Below are positions 22,138 to 60,940 of a stretch of 64,000 nt of DNA, piece after piece. The translations under genes were made by a program, and so were the position numbers. The notes beneath the pieces were generated by a model that was given only the letters and a program-made list of their open reading frames with translations, was not told the origin of the DNA and made no database searches. This DNA is from Asterias amurensis (taxonomy: Eukaryota; Echinodermata; Asteroidea; Forcipulatida; Asteriidae): positions 7,502,494 through 7,566,493 of the forward strand of contig NC_092661.1 of assembly GCF_032118995.1 (NCBI RefSeq). The letters run 5' to 3'. Numbering within the stretch: the stretch's first letter is position 1; every line of letters begins with the position of its first letter.

Positions 22138-25100
22138 GTAAGTTTTTACAGTTGGGAGTTGAACATGCTTTATTTATAATGGATTGAAATTGATCAAACC
22201 TAAATCAAAACAAATGTTTGTTTATTTAATATTTATCTATTTTAATGATTTTGTTACAACCGGTTTTAATAAGTTTAAATATCTGCACAGGTGAGGTAGG
22301 CACGGTCTCATAATTAGTCGGGTTCCATCAACTACTTATCATGAATGGTACGGAATTGAAGAAATCAGACTGATGAGACCATGCGCAAATTGAAAACATG
22401 CAAGTTGTCAAGACCGTCGAGAAAATTCACACTCAAAATTAATTTGATTTTTACTCAAAACCTGTGATACATATTTGAACAATTCCAAGTGTAGGGCTAT
22501 CTGTAGTTGCGATAACGGCCGTCGGGAGGAGGGTTACGTTATCGCAACTAGGCTATCTGCAACTTCTGAAGCATTAGAATTAGATCTGTAAGTTTCATGA
22601 TGCAGATCGTTGCAGATGGTTTTTCAAAAAAGCGAAAGGTATTGATACCAGACGTGCTGGGGCCAAGGATACGGAGTGGACTAGACCCATTTATGGGGCT
22701 TGCACCTGCCCACCTAGATATCTTTTTATACTTCAACAAATGATTGAATGTTGATCATTGATTCACTTGGGCTTGGTAATCCTAAAAATACTAATAATAT
22801 AGCAGATTACCTGTAATTCCAACAATTGGTACATCGAGAGGATCAAGGTTTGTAATTTCATGCAAGTTTAATTAACCAAGTCTCCTTTTTAATCTTCCCT
22901 GTTTGTCTTCTCTGTACATCATGGCCAGGAGTAAATAAGGGGGAAAAGGAGGCCGGAATCTGTTATTTTCTCTCTCTAAATTTGGCAAATGAATTAACCC
23001 CCCCCCCCCAAAAAAAAAAAAAAAAAAAAAACCCCAAAACAAGGTGCAGTGCCCCAGACACTAGGTCTAGCCTGAGTCCAATGCCCTGCCCTAGATTGTA
23101 CCACTGGCCTGAAAGTAACTTCATTCTTTATTAATCCTGTCATTTGATTTTAACTTTGTTCTCTTTCTAGAGTGACTATTCACTTTATCAATAGGGATGG
23201 AGAGAAATTGACGGTAAAGACAAGCACTGGACAAAATCTACTGGATGTTGTCGTTGATAATGACTTGGACATTGATGGATATGGTAAAACCTGACTCATA
23301 TCCCCAATCAAATACCTTTATTTATTATCAAAAATAGCAAACAAGTACTACCCTAATGTTATTTTGGTTTTACCCATATACACTGATGTGTGTAGCACTG
23401 TATACTCAGTACTTTCCTGAGTGCTGTTAAAAAATCACAGGCATATTACTCGGGTGGAATTCAAACCCACAACCTGCCTGCCTTTAGCTACCGGGCTATC
23501 TCTGTGGGGGTACCGGACACTTCGGCACCTTGCAAACTCGGCACCAGCAAACTCGGCACCTCGCAAACTCAGCACCTCGCGAACTCGGCACCAAAAATGT
23601 CGGCACCAAACAAACTCGGCACCGGCCTGTTTTGGTCCAACAAACTCGGCACCAAACAAACTCGGCACCGGCCTATTTATAGGTCCAAAACCAAACTCTG
23701 CACCAACAGCAAATACCACCCGAAGAGTAGTATTAACACCATAAAAACTGGTTTGATATTAGTTGAAATAACTAGTAGTTATGCTAGCTTATATGACCAT
23801 AACTGCTTCCGAACTTTCGAAAAATTGGCATCGGACATTTCCCCCCCCTTTTTACGTCCGCACGTTATTATTATTATTTTTTTTCAATCATGTTGGTGTG
23901 AAAGTGCATCGCTATGTGTTGATGTAATGGGCTTTGAAAGTGTTATCGTTTGACTGACAATGACTTTTTGACTGACAATGACTTTTTGATTTTGAAGATA
24001 TTGTGATTTGGGAGCGTGTTTAGCCTACACATGAGGGCCGTCGGTCGTGGGGGACTTTTGCGCCCCACAACGCCGCGGCGGCAGCGACAGTTCAGCGTGT
24101 TCACCCGGTGTTTAGTGGAATCGTGAAACGATCATCTTGTAATAAAACACAGTGCACGACAGTCTGTAACAGAAATTATTTACACGTACTCTATTTTGAA
24201 TTAGTGTTTCATTGGATCAAAGTTTCTTGTAAATGTTCCCAAAAAATACTTGGACATAGAAATTACGTATTTTCGACTCAAAAATGTCTTCACCATGACA
24301 GTGAAAAATACATATTAATTATTAGGTATGTATTGTCGGTACGACATCGAACCCGTTTACACACGACGAGGATCAAGATTTATTTCAGTTTTCAACTGGG
24401 TGCCGAGTTTGTAACCGTGGCAGATTAAGTGTTTTCAACCAGGTGCCGAGTTTGTAGTTGTGCATGTGCCGAGTTTGTGGGTGCCGAGTTTGCAAGGTGC
24501 CGAGGTTGTGGGTGCCGAGTTTGAGAGGTGCCGAGTTTGCTGGTGCCGAGTTTGCAAGGTGCCGAAGTGTCCGGTATTCCTCTGTGGTCTGTATATGACA
24601 CTGCTCTTGCAACGGTGTGGGTTTAAACCCTACCCAAGATATGACTGTAAATTTGTTAAACAGAGTTTGGGAAAGTTAAGTATACACATATGTACAGTGC
24701 TAACACACATCAGTGTATAATGGGTAAAAACCCAAATTAATATTTTGTATCCAAGATGCAAATTTCCATCTAAAAGTACGGCCATATATAAAAACTTGAT
24801 TCCTGTGAGGGCAATGCAGATTCTTGTGAATAAGGGACACCCCAATCACTCGACATCTAATTTTGTACTAGGGCAATTATAGGGTAGGGGTGTAGGTTGT
24901 TTCTAAGTTGAAAATTCAAAACCAAAAGCTTGTGTGAAGTGTACAGATCAGTGAACAAGTCAGGGATGAGAAATTATTTTAAGAATTTTTTCTGAATTCA
25001 GATTTTGTGTTCCTGTCTGCTGAATAAAACAGGTGTTTTCTTCAGCTATAATAACCCTACTCTTTGATACTTCTCTATAGCACTACGGATGGTATTCCCA

Positions 25101-27019
25101 AAAGTTCCTTGAATTCTATAACTCCAAGGGTGAATAATTCGAAATGTAATGATTTCAATATAAAAAGCTTCTTAAATTTGGATTCAATTTTGAGACATTT
25201 TTGTCTGCAATGACTCAAAACCTGAAAAGCTTTTTGGATATTGGAAGGACAAGTTAACTGCTGCTGGTTAAAGGCAGTGGACACTATTGGTCATTTTCAA
25301 AGACTAGCTTTCACAGTTAGTGTATCTCAACATATGCATAAAATAACAAACCTGTGAAAATTTGAGCTCAATCGGTCATCAAAGTTGCGAGATAATAATG
25401 AAAGAAAAATAACCCTATGTCACACCAAGTTGTGTTCTAAATCTGAGGTCTCGAAATAAAATTCGTGGAAAATTACTTCTTTCTCGAAAACTATGGCACT
25501 TCAGAGGGAGCTGTTTCTCACAATGTTTTATACCACCAACCTCTCCCCATTACTCGTCACCAAGAAAGGCTTTATGCCAATAATTATTTTGAGTAATTAC
25601 CAATAGTGTCCACTGGCTTTAATGGGTAAAATATGTATGCCTTCAGTAAACACAATGCCGGATGTCTTGTTTTTGAAAGGGCAAGGACACGTACAAATTA
25701 TCTCCTAGACAGAGCAAGGGCACCAAGGCATTTTCTCCTTGGTAAAGGGCACGCTATGAGAAAGTTGAAGTTCCGTTTCTGGAGCATTTAAAGGGCACGA
25801 AGGCAATGACCACCATGGGGCACGGAGGCAAGCACCTTTGTTGCCTCTATGAAGCACAAGGGGAAGTATACAGGGTTGCACATCAGTGTAAGGGTTAACA
25901 CAAAATCATTTTCTTTTTTTCTGGTGCAATTACCACAACATATAAAAGTTGTAAATTAATTGTTATTGAATAATTTTAACCATTTCGATTTATTATTGGT
26001 GTTACAGGTGCTTGTGAAGGAACTCTTTCCTGCTCCACTTGTCACCTATTCTTCTCAGAGGAACTCTTCAAGAATTTACCAAAGCCCTCTGATGAAGAGC
26101 TGGATATGCTTGATTTAGCATACGGACAAACAGACACGTATGTCATACTTAACATTTCCATCTGTGTTATCTGTGTTTTTTTAAAATACTTATCATACAG
26201 CACATTATGCAACAGTGTTTAACTCTTAAACTGTCTGACCATTCAATCATCTACTTAACTTTGAATGATAGATGTACTGTGAAGCCAGCACTATGTGGTG
26301 AATGTGTCTACACAGTACACAGTCAACCCTCCTACTGGCTGATCATTTAAGAGCATACCACATAACTTTGAATGATAGATGCACTGTGAAGCCTGCACTA
26401 TCATGTGGTGAATGTGTCTACACAGTACACAGTCAACCCTCCTACTGTCTGACCATTCATTATCATCCACAAAGCTTTAAATGAAAGACGCACCATCTCA
26501 GCCTGCGATATGATATAATGTGGTGAATGAATCTACACAGTCCACAATCAACTATCCCACTGTCTGACCATTTAATAGTATCTACATATTAAATTGTCAG
26601 AGATTTGTGTGTTCATGGGTAGCTTTCAATGACATGAAAGTGTAACTCTGGTTGTGAAGCCAATGACTCTCAGAAAAGTGAACTTAGTCAATAAAAAACA
26701 GCCAATAACCCCATGTAAAAAACAAACAGTTTTAGATGTAGGAGGATAACCCCTGAGAAATATTTGAGGGAAAACGATGCAGTCATGTAGGGAGTTGTGG
26801 GGTTTGAACATGGGTCCTAGAGGTGGAAGGCGAGGAAAGATACTAAGACGCCAATGTGACAGCTCCAAACAGTATTTATTTGGCATTAGTATAAAAACGC
26901 TGTTGGTTTGTTTGTTTACTTACAGGTCTCGCCTTGGATGCCAAGTTGTCCTTACAAAAGACATGGATGGCATGACGTTTGTTGTCCCTGATGGGGTATC
27001 TGATGCCAGAGACGTATAA
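21806..27019 (+). CDS. fdx1: Mitochondrial [2Fe-2S] ferredoxin, adrenodoxin type (complete gene, 4 exons)
   Basis: Adrenodoxin-type ferredoxin passes electrons from ferredoxin reductase to mitochondrial P450s and related acceptors in the matrix. Exons 21806-22137, 23171-23283, 26008-26137 and 26926-27019 have GT-AG borders and join in frame to 222 codons. Residues 1 to about 110 are Ser/Arg/Lys-rich and few are acidic, as expected for a mitochondrial presequence. This is longer than in human FDX1. The ferredoxin core starts [15 protein letters not shown]. The four cluster cysteines are C151, C157, C160 and C197, with spacing 6-3-37 identical to adrenodoxin. [11 protein letters not shown] and [15 protein letters not shown] favour FDX1 over FDX2. 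The C-terminus ends SDARDV, without the longer FDX1 tail. Divergent from rsph3. Confidence 0.94.
22504..22550. mobile_element. 47-bp palindrome with 9-bp target duplication in fdx1 intron 1
   Basis: Perfect 14-bp inverted ends TAGTTGCGATAACG / CGTTATCGCAACTA enclose 19 bases. Immediately outside on both sides is GGCTATCTG (22495-22503 and 22551-22559). The structure is that of a minimal transposon insertion. Confidence 0.8.
23008..23075. repeat. Poly-C/poly-A tract and partial family J end
   Basis: A C run and an A run of about 20 precede 'gtgcagtgccccagacactagg'. This resembles the terminal GTACAGCGCCCCAGTTACTG of the inverted-repeat element at 18907-20425. It is probably a decayed end of the same family. 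Confidence 0.45.
23171..23283 (+). CDS. fdx1: fdx1 exon 2 (ferredoxin core, first part)
   Basis: Codons 111 (part)-149 (part): [20 protein letters not shown], then [16 protein letters not shown], the strand-helix region before the cluster. The acceptor is ctctttctag. Confidence 0.92.
23366..24731. mobile_element. Palindromic repeat with tRNA-like B box (family W), host of a nested element
   Basis: The outer inverted ends are 'ttacccatatacactgatgtg' on the left and 'cacatcagtgtataatgggtaa' on the right. Further in, each arm has a tRNA B-box-like motif (left GGTGGAATTCAAACCCAC; right GTGTGGGTTTAAACCC). A single-armed relative lies at 46753-46885. The middle is occupied by the foldback element at 23508-24579. 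Confidence 0.65.
23508..24579. mobile_element. Foldback element with tandem-repeat arms and 8-bp duplication (TU-like, family E)
   Basis: The ends are inverted: GGGTACCGGACACTTCGG on the left, and GAATACCGGACACTTCGG read inward on the right. Each arm (about 23515-23710 and 24400-24572) is a run of 15-16 bp units built on CAAACTCGGCACC, in opposite orientation. The flanks CTCTGTGG at 23500-23507 and 24580-24587 are identical 8-bp duplications. The roughly 690-bp middle has no recognised coding sequence. Arms of about 15-bp tandem repeats with 8-bp duplications are the hallmark of the sea urchin TU foldback elements as I recall them, so I call it TU-like. Confidence 0.9.
25268..25622 (+). mobile_element. 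Family B TTAA MITE, complete copy in fdx1 intron 2
   Basis: TTAA lies at 25268-25271 and 25619-25622. Inverted ends are TTAAAGGCAGTGGACACTAT and TTAAAGCCAGTGGACACTAT. The element is about 355 bp. This is the best-preserved member in the window. Confidence 0.92.
26008..26137 (+). CDS. fdx1: fdx1 exon 3 (2Fe-2S cluster loop)
   Basis: Codons 149 (part)-192 (part). [12 protein letters not shown] supplies three of the four cluster cysteines. Next come [19 protein letters not shown] and [10 protein letters not shown], the acidic helix that binds reductase and P450 in adrenodoxin. Confidence 0.95.
26228..26590. repeat. Tandem repeat, period about 107-109 bp, in fdx1 intron 3
   Basis: Three diverging copies are marked by 'aactttgaatgatagatg' at 26257 and 26364 (period 107) and a decayed version near 26472. 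The block 'gtctacacagtacacagtcaaccctcctact' appears in the first two almost unchanged. Confidence 0.85.
26926..27019 (+). CDS. fdx1: fdx1 exon 4 (fourth cluster cysteine, stop)
   Basis: Codons 192 (part)-222 and [23 protein letters not shown], then [11 protein letters not shown]197 completes the cluster ligands. Confidence 0.94.
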
Positions 27020-27053
27020 TCATTGAATCGTAATCATCTAGTGTTGTCAAAAT

Positions 27054-27347
27054 TAGACTTGTGGACAAGTCCTTTATGGTCTGCCGTTGTGAGATAGTTG
27101 AGTCATGGTGATTTGGGTAATGAATCATGTTTCGGCGATCGAATACTGCTCTTGCAAGATCACTGCTCTGGCACAAAGCCGGCTCTTGACTACTACTCTC
27201 CCATGTAATGAGACTGAACAGCAACAGAGGCTGAGTCTTGCAGCCAGCAGTCTCGCGAGAACATTGCCAGTGTCGCGGGAATCGCGGAGAGAGTCGAAAC
27301 ACTACAAACAGGACAGACATTTTTTTATCGACTTGTCCACAAGTCTA
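27054..27347. mobile_element. Inverted-repeat element in the fdx1 3' UTR region
   Basis: Perfect 18-bp termini TAGACTTGTGGACAAGTC (27054-27071) and its reverse (27330-27347); the terminus is itself nearly palindromic. The element is 294 bp and starts 34 bp after the fdx1 stop, so it is likely transcribed as 3' UTR. Confidence 0.75.
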
Positions 27348-27518
27348 CCCCAAAATAGGCTTCACACACTGTGCATTTGAATATCTTATTTTGCTGAAAC
27401 TATTCCACATGCAGGGTTTGAATTTTACACTGGATAACTGGCACAAGGCCAGTAGTTTTAGTGTCTGGCCAGTCAACTTTTGACTGGACAAGTCCAGCAG
27501 TTTTGTGTTTTTTTAGAT

Positions 27519-27524
27519 AATAAA
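27519..27524 (+). terminator. Candidate polyadenylation signal for fdx1
   Basis: This AATAAA lies 500 bp after the stop, just beyond the inverted-repeat element. Others follow at 27580 and 27608. Which one is used is unknown. Confidence 0.3.
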
Positions 27525-27879
27525 ATATTAATATTATTGAGAAAAAAAAATAACTCACTGTGTCACATATTGAACACAAAATAAAATGTTAAATATTGAC
27601 TTATTATAATAAAGGCCAAAATGAATGTTAAAATATAATAAGGTACAGATGTTTAATTGCTAGAAAATATAATAACTGTCAATTCTACTGAGTTATGACA
27701 GATGAAGTCAAATCTATCTTAAAAGTTTGTTCAAATAAAAACAATCAACTGAGGAATTTTGTTCCCTTACTTTGATTCTGGTCTTGTAAAAGGAATTCAG
27801 GTTCATTAAATGTTTTGAGCCACAAGCCGTGTGGTCTTGTGGATTTCCCTCCAAAAATCCAAGCCCTGACTGGTACACA

Positions 27880-28068
27880 GAAACCTAGTCTTTTATTATT
27901 TGGGCGAGAAATCACCTCTTTTAGTTTCTCAAAAACTATGTTACTTCAAAGGGAGCTGTTTCTCACATTGTTTTATACATCACCAGCTCTTCATTGCTCC
28001 TGCCAAAGTATGTTTTTATGCTAACAATTATTTTGAGTAATATTGCCATTAGTGTCAAGTGCCTTTAA
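27880..28068 (+). mobile_element. Family B TTAA repeat, right-hand fragment
   Basis: It carries 'tctcaaaaactatgttacttcaaagggagc' and ends AGTGTCAAGTGCCTTTAA at 28068. The left half is missing. Confidence 0.7.
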
Positions 28069-29232
28069 GGCGGGACACTTGGAAGATCAATGAACACTGC
28101 GATCTAAAACTAGCACTAACACCAATGTATACATGTAATCCACTCACCCTTGTAGAAAGTATTTTTGTATTCTCATTGTACAGAAACAGAGAACATCTTA
28201 ACATATTAAATTGAGACAAAATAATGAGCTTAGTTTTCAATTTGAGGGGTGTTAGAGATGTTAATTGAGTAAAATAATTTGACTTGTAGTTTGGTTTAGC
28301 ATTTACTGTAGTCAGAGAAAGTAAATAGAACAAATTCATTATTAAGTGTTGAAGGGTAAAGTATAAATAAAGGCCAAAATTAATGAGAAAATATAATCAG
28401 GTACAGATATTTTAATTGCTAGAGAATGTTTCTATATGAAATTGACTCTGCTTTCGTTTATGCACATAGAAATAATAACTTTATGCAACCGTCTTTATGT
28501 GTGTCCTGTGCGAAACCATGGGGGGGGGGGAGGTAAACCCCGGGTAAAAATTCGGTTCCGAAAAAGGGGGGAGAGAGAAGCAAGAATTTAAGTCCGTTTC
28601 CAAAAAACAATAGAAAACAGGCTGCTGATTGCCTTCAAACGAAAATGTTTCTCCCAGATGTTGAACAGATAGTACCTTTTAATTTGAGGATTTAAATTGT
28701 TGAAGATTTCTAATCAATGAGTAATCTTCAGACGAAATAACTTTTGCAAGATGTTTTCAGCACCGTTGGAGGAAGAAATAGTTTGCACCGTCTCTTTAAA
28801 AGTAAAGTTTAAAAACGGATATCACAGTGCAGATTATTTTTCTATTGGTTTGCCATTTTCGTGCATATTTAATGCTAAAAATGACTTCAAAATCTAACCG
28901 GATAACAGCATTATGTGAGTGACTCAAATCGCATGTCTAGTTGAAATAAAAACAATTCAACAAATCGATGGACTAAAGAAAAGGCAAACAATTGTAATTA
29001 TACAACTTGACAAACAGGATAGAGGGCGCTATCCAACTCAAATGGAGGCCGCCCGCCCCCAAATTTTTTCTGCACATCCATGAGAATTGCCATCCTCAAA
29101 CCATAACAAATTCGGATTTGTATCGATTTAGGAAAACAAATTCCCTTTTGAAAAGCACTTCGACGGTGGCAATTTTGTAGTGCAGAGAGAAAACAAAATT
29201 TCGCCCGTCCCAAAAAGGCAGCTTATAATAGC
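28069..29232. other. Intergenic fdx1-ERM, no gene recognised
   Basis: It contains a G run near 28520 and short open frames on the minus strand at about 28055-28339 and 28998-29293. None resembles a known protein. Confidence 0.4.
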
Positions 29233-29580
29233 ACCGGGCCTTTTCGAAACCACGAGGGTCTGGGCGGCTTATGCTTTGTTTAAAACCCTGCAATAGCTAG
29301 ACTTGATGACAAGTCGTTAGGCGATGCCTATTTGTCTGCCTTTCATGCAACAGTCACAGTGCGATGTTACACATGCAACAGTCGTAGGTAGCGCGACTGA
29401 CTCACACACACATACTGGGATCGAGGGTGTGTGTATCGTCCCCGCAGCTACACCGCGCTGTAACTACACACCGCGCTTAACAATTACCGTCTTGACTTCA
29501 AGACTATGCAATAGCTTGCGTTTTGAAAGTTACTGACTGAGCCCGAAGCTAGTCCAAGTTTTGGTTTCGAAAAGGGTCAG
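29233..29580. mobile_element. Inverted-repeat element upstream of the ERM promoter (family M)
   Basis: The left end GGCCTTTTCGAAACCA mirrors the right end TTTGGTTTCGAAAAGGGTC. A second inverted pair lies inside ('caatagctagacttgatgac' and 'cttcaagactatgcaatagc'). It is non-coding. Confidence 0.55.
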
Positions 29581-29799
29581 TGGCTGTTTTTTCATTAATA
29601 TTATGGTATACCGCCCCCTATCTAGATACCGCCTTCGTGCACCCAACAATTAATGAAAAAATAATCTTTGTTTTTTCGAATTCTGGTTTTAACAATCAAA
29701 GTCTGCTCTCTGCAGTAAGGACTGAGGGTATCATGATAGATTTTAGTAAACAAAATCTTAGTGCTCGCTCCATGATTGGAACCTGGAGATGGGGGTAAG

Positions 29800-29972
29800 C
29801 AAATTGCTTTTAGGGTACCCACGATTGGTCGCCCTTGATTGACAGCCCATGGCATCAGCTCAAAAAACGCTGGCTCCAAACCTGTGACGTCACCGTTACG
29901 CCCGTTTCGTGTGGACGGCCATTTTTGAATCTCCACACAGTAGTTTCGTCGAAGTTTCAAGTAAAGAGACCG
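29800..29972 (+). promoter_or_regulatory. ERM promoter and 5' non-coding exon
   Basis: A CpG-richer stretch with an inverted CCAAT box (GATTGGTCG near 29823), a perfect CRE palindrome TGACGTCA at 29885-29892 and a YY1-like GGCCATTTTT near 29918. It leads to a strong donor (accg|gtaagtg; exon end 29972). I infer a TATA-less promoter and first 5' UTR exon. The transcription start is not determined. Confidence 0.55.
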
Positions 29973-30806
29973 GTAAGTGTAGATTTCAACGGAATTTAAG
30001 CTTTTAAATTTAGTGTTTAAGGGAGCACAATTTTATTTATTAGAAAATGTGTGTTTGTTGAGGTGACACTTTTGGAAAGGTGTATTTGAAGTCATTTGAA
30101 GTGGTTGATTTCCACGGAGAAGTTGGGCTACGGAGCGTGCACTGTGTCCTTGTTACACCGCCATGTCAGTGGCATGACACACCGCTAGAACACGCTACTT
30201 CAACGAGGGTGGACCCGTCCATAGGGCGTTCTCGTTTATTGGACGCCCGCAGTGTCAATAGTACTGATAGTTAACTAGATTAGTCACTCATTGTTGGTTA
30301 TTCTGAGTGAACATTCTCCGGAAGACTTTACAGTTGAGGGATTTAAAATTATGTGTGTCATCAAAATACAAAAGAAAGGGAAATAGCCTACTGTTTGTTC
30401 ATACATCCAGAGCTGAGATGTCACAAATTTGTTAAGCAAAGTAAACCTTTTGATTGTGGTCACTGTAAAATAATTCTTTTGTAAAACTAGTCTGGAGTCA
30501 TACCCATCATTTATTAGCCTATTATAAAAAAGTAATATTAATGAAAGGTCGGTCAAAGGAGGAAGGTGGGTACTTGATTCTGGTATTTGTAAATGTGAAA
30601 TTTGGAAAGACAGAAAATTGTCTCTTTCAATTCATTCTCGGGACTGTTTTGACATGTCTTGAGTTGTCTACTTAGAATGCCTCTTTTTTTTTGTGGTTGC
30701 ACTAATTGTTTTAACAATGCCAGTGTACGTATCATCAGCATTTTTAAGTTTGTTGTAATATTTGTTTTCTTTCAATTATTAATTTTTGTTGATGTTTGGT
30801 TCACAG
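29973..30806 (+). other. ERM 5' UTR intron
   Basis: Inferred intron between the donor at 29973 and the acceptor ttcacag ending at 30806. Nothing recognisable lies inside apart from short open frames. Confidence 0.5.
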
Positions 30807-58948
<28,142 letters not shown>

Positions 58949-59149
58949 ATGGTAAACAAACAAACTCAGAAGAAAACCTTGTTGTACATGACACATTGTA
59001 TTAAGAGATCCTCAGCTTTTCCACCCAGTGCCAATGATTTCAACTACCACTTTGCCATTTTCAATATCAATGGTTTGGAATTATTTCAAACCATCATTGC
59101 ACTTCTGGTGTGTATTTTGACAATGTAGGTTGCACTTTGGAAGGGACTA

Positions 59150-59475
59150 GGAGGCCATTATCACACGGCAGCCATCTTTGATATGGTCTTTTTAGAATCT
59201 TGGGCCGTATTCAAATTGGCGTTTACAGCTATAGCTGCTGTTAAGGGTGTTGCTATGGTTGGTGTATACTTGTACGCATGATGACGCAGAAATCTAGCAG
59301 TAGCCTTAGCTTTACATGTTAGCTGCCAATTCGGACACGGCCTTACATCCATGCTGAGGATAGAAGCAAAACCGTCTGGTTCCTGTGCATGAATGAATAA
59401 GAATCATGGTGTGTATTTATTGATGCGAACGAGGAACCAGACCAATATGGCTGCAGTGTGGTAATGGTCTATTTG
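59150..59475. mobile_element. Inverted-repeat element hosting a second palindrome
   Basis: The outer ends GGCCATTATCACACGGCAGC and GACCATTACCACACTGCAGC (read inward) are inverted. The body is interrupted at about 59200 by the element at 59200-59345. Confidence 0.7.
59200..59345. mobile_element. Palindromic MITE, 'GGCCGTGTCCGAATTGGC' type (family Z), nested
   Basis: The left arm TGGGCCGTATTCAAATTGGC mirrors the right arm, read inward as TAAGGCCGTGTCCGAATTGG. Inner blocks around GCTATAGCTGC / AGCAGTAGCC also pair loosely. Confidence 0.8.
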
Positions 59476-59876
59476 TGTTGTGTGAACAATAAGCACTGTG
59501 GTGGAATCTGTAGGCTTGTACACACAATTACAGTTAGACTCGACTTGAATTCTATGCCTGTTATCGGTGCTTATTAATCAACCACCCGTGTGAAGTCCAT
59601 TGTGAGCCTTGTCTGTTAACAAAAACATGCATGGATTTTTTTAATAGAAAGAATTTAATTACAATGCTTGACTGTTTTTAAAACAATTTGTCATCAGTCA
59701 AGGCTTGTCGTGGACTGGTCATGAGGAACTTTGTGTTGTTACTTTTTATTAATTCATTTTAGTTGATTTCATGATAATGTTAACCCAGAAATTATAAATC
59801 AAGTCGTTAGTTATTTTGTTGTGTTTATTCTGGGTCCCCCCACGCAAATTACTTCCAAATATATATTTAAAATATT

Positions 59877-59886
59877 AATAAATAAA
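59877..59886 (+). terminator. Candidate polyadenylation signal for ERM
   Basis: Two overlapping AATAAA motifs lie about 930 bp after the ERM stop. A further one is at 62614-62619. Neither is confirmed. Confidence 0.35.
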
Positions 59887-60790
59887 TATCAGAGTAATGA
59901 TAGAAGGTACTTAGACTGGAAAGTCATTTTGTTTGTTTATGTTTTTAGAGGCATTTTTGTTTTGTTTAAAAAAAAACCTGTGTATAAACTTATCTACCAC
60001 TATTACTGCAGTAGCAACATCTGTGCACATACCGCGCTTTTATTTTTTGGCATTTTGTGAAGTATCAGTAGCACCAATTGGGTTGGGATTCAGTGCCCAT
60101 GTAGGAATTCTTGTTGACTAAGAAATGGGTTAAAGTTGTCATTTGTAGATCTGTTTTATGAGTATTCTGAAGCTTGAAGCATATATTATTTTTATCTACA
60201 TGTAGCTTGGGCAAATTGTATCCAATAAGAAATCTTTGTCCTTTGTAATCCAACAAACCCATCCCAATCCACACCTCCAAGGGCAAACTAATCCTGATCC
60301 TGTTGCCAATTCCAGTCTTAGTAAATGCCCAAACCACTGCACTACTGATAACATGACTTTTGCATTACTGAAGCATTTAAAAATGGAGAGAAAAAACTAA
60401 GTGAAAGGGTTTATGGAGGTTTAGTTAGCCGTATCAGTGATAATCAAGCACTTTATTACTCAATCTATAGGCCTACAAGATACAATGGAGTTGTGGTTCA
60501 GTTTGTTGTCATGTTGTGGGGGAGAAGTTTACGTTGCCTCAAAAAGTTTGTTATAAAGCACATGCCAAAAATCTTGATTGCCTTATTACTGTCATTTGTT
60601 AGGTTGCTGTACATAATGCCATGTGAAATGACATTTCTGGCAATGAATGCAAAGAAATGTATTGAGATATTTTACATGAATGAAGTGCCTTGAGTTAGCT
60701 TTATCTCAAAGGCTTCTTAATAACTGCTTTGAAACACAGGCATCTTTTGCCAAGCAATGGTTTAATACACATAAAACTGGACTTGTTGGG

Positions 60791-60807
60791 CCTCTAGGTG
60801 GCAGCAG
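60791..60807 (+). promoter_or_regulatory. CTCF-like motif
   Basis: CCTCTAGGTGGCAGCAG fits the CTCF core CCNNNAGGTGGCAG. A weaker inverted match (core TAGGTGGCAGCA on the minus strand) lies at about 60966-60980, on the far side of the hairpin. The call is motif-based only. Confidence 0.35.
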
Positions 60808-60870
60808 ACTGACAGTAAGTTTTTTGAAAATGCACCAGTTTGCAAATGCGTTTTACACGCGTGTTAGCCA

Positions 60871-60940
60871 TAAAATGAGGTGCATGCTGGTCTAGATATA
60901 CCAAATAGTCATAATCTGGACCAACATGCACCTCATTTTA
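60871..60940 (+). ncRNA. 70-nt miRNA-like hairpin, copy 1
   Basis: TAAAATGAGGTGCATGCTGG pairs with CCAACATGCACCTCATTTTA. The stem is about 27 bp with one C/A mismatch and one G-U pair, and a loop of about 16 nt. The same stem sequence recurs at 62286-62355. It could be a small-RNA precursor or a tiny palindromic transposon. No expression evidence. Confidence 0.4.

Noticed and set aside
23435..24612. Several open frames with repeated 'NSAP' or 'GAEF' residues
   Set aside because: They are translations of the 15-16 bp tandem repeats in the foldback arms.
29622..29960. Minus-strand open frame of 112 codons over the ERM promoter
   Set aside because: It covers CpG-richer regulatory sequence, has no homology, and conflicts with the 5' UTR exon and donor on the plus strand.
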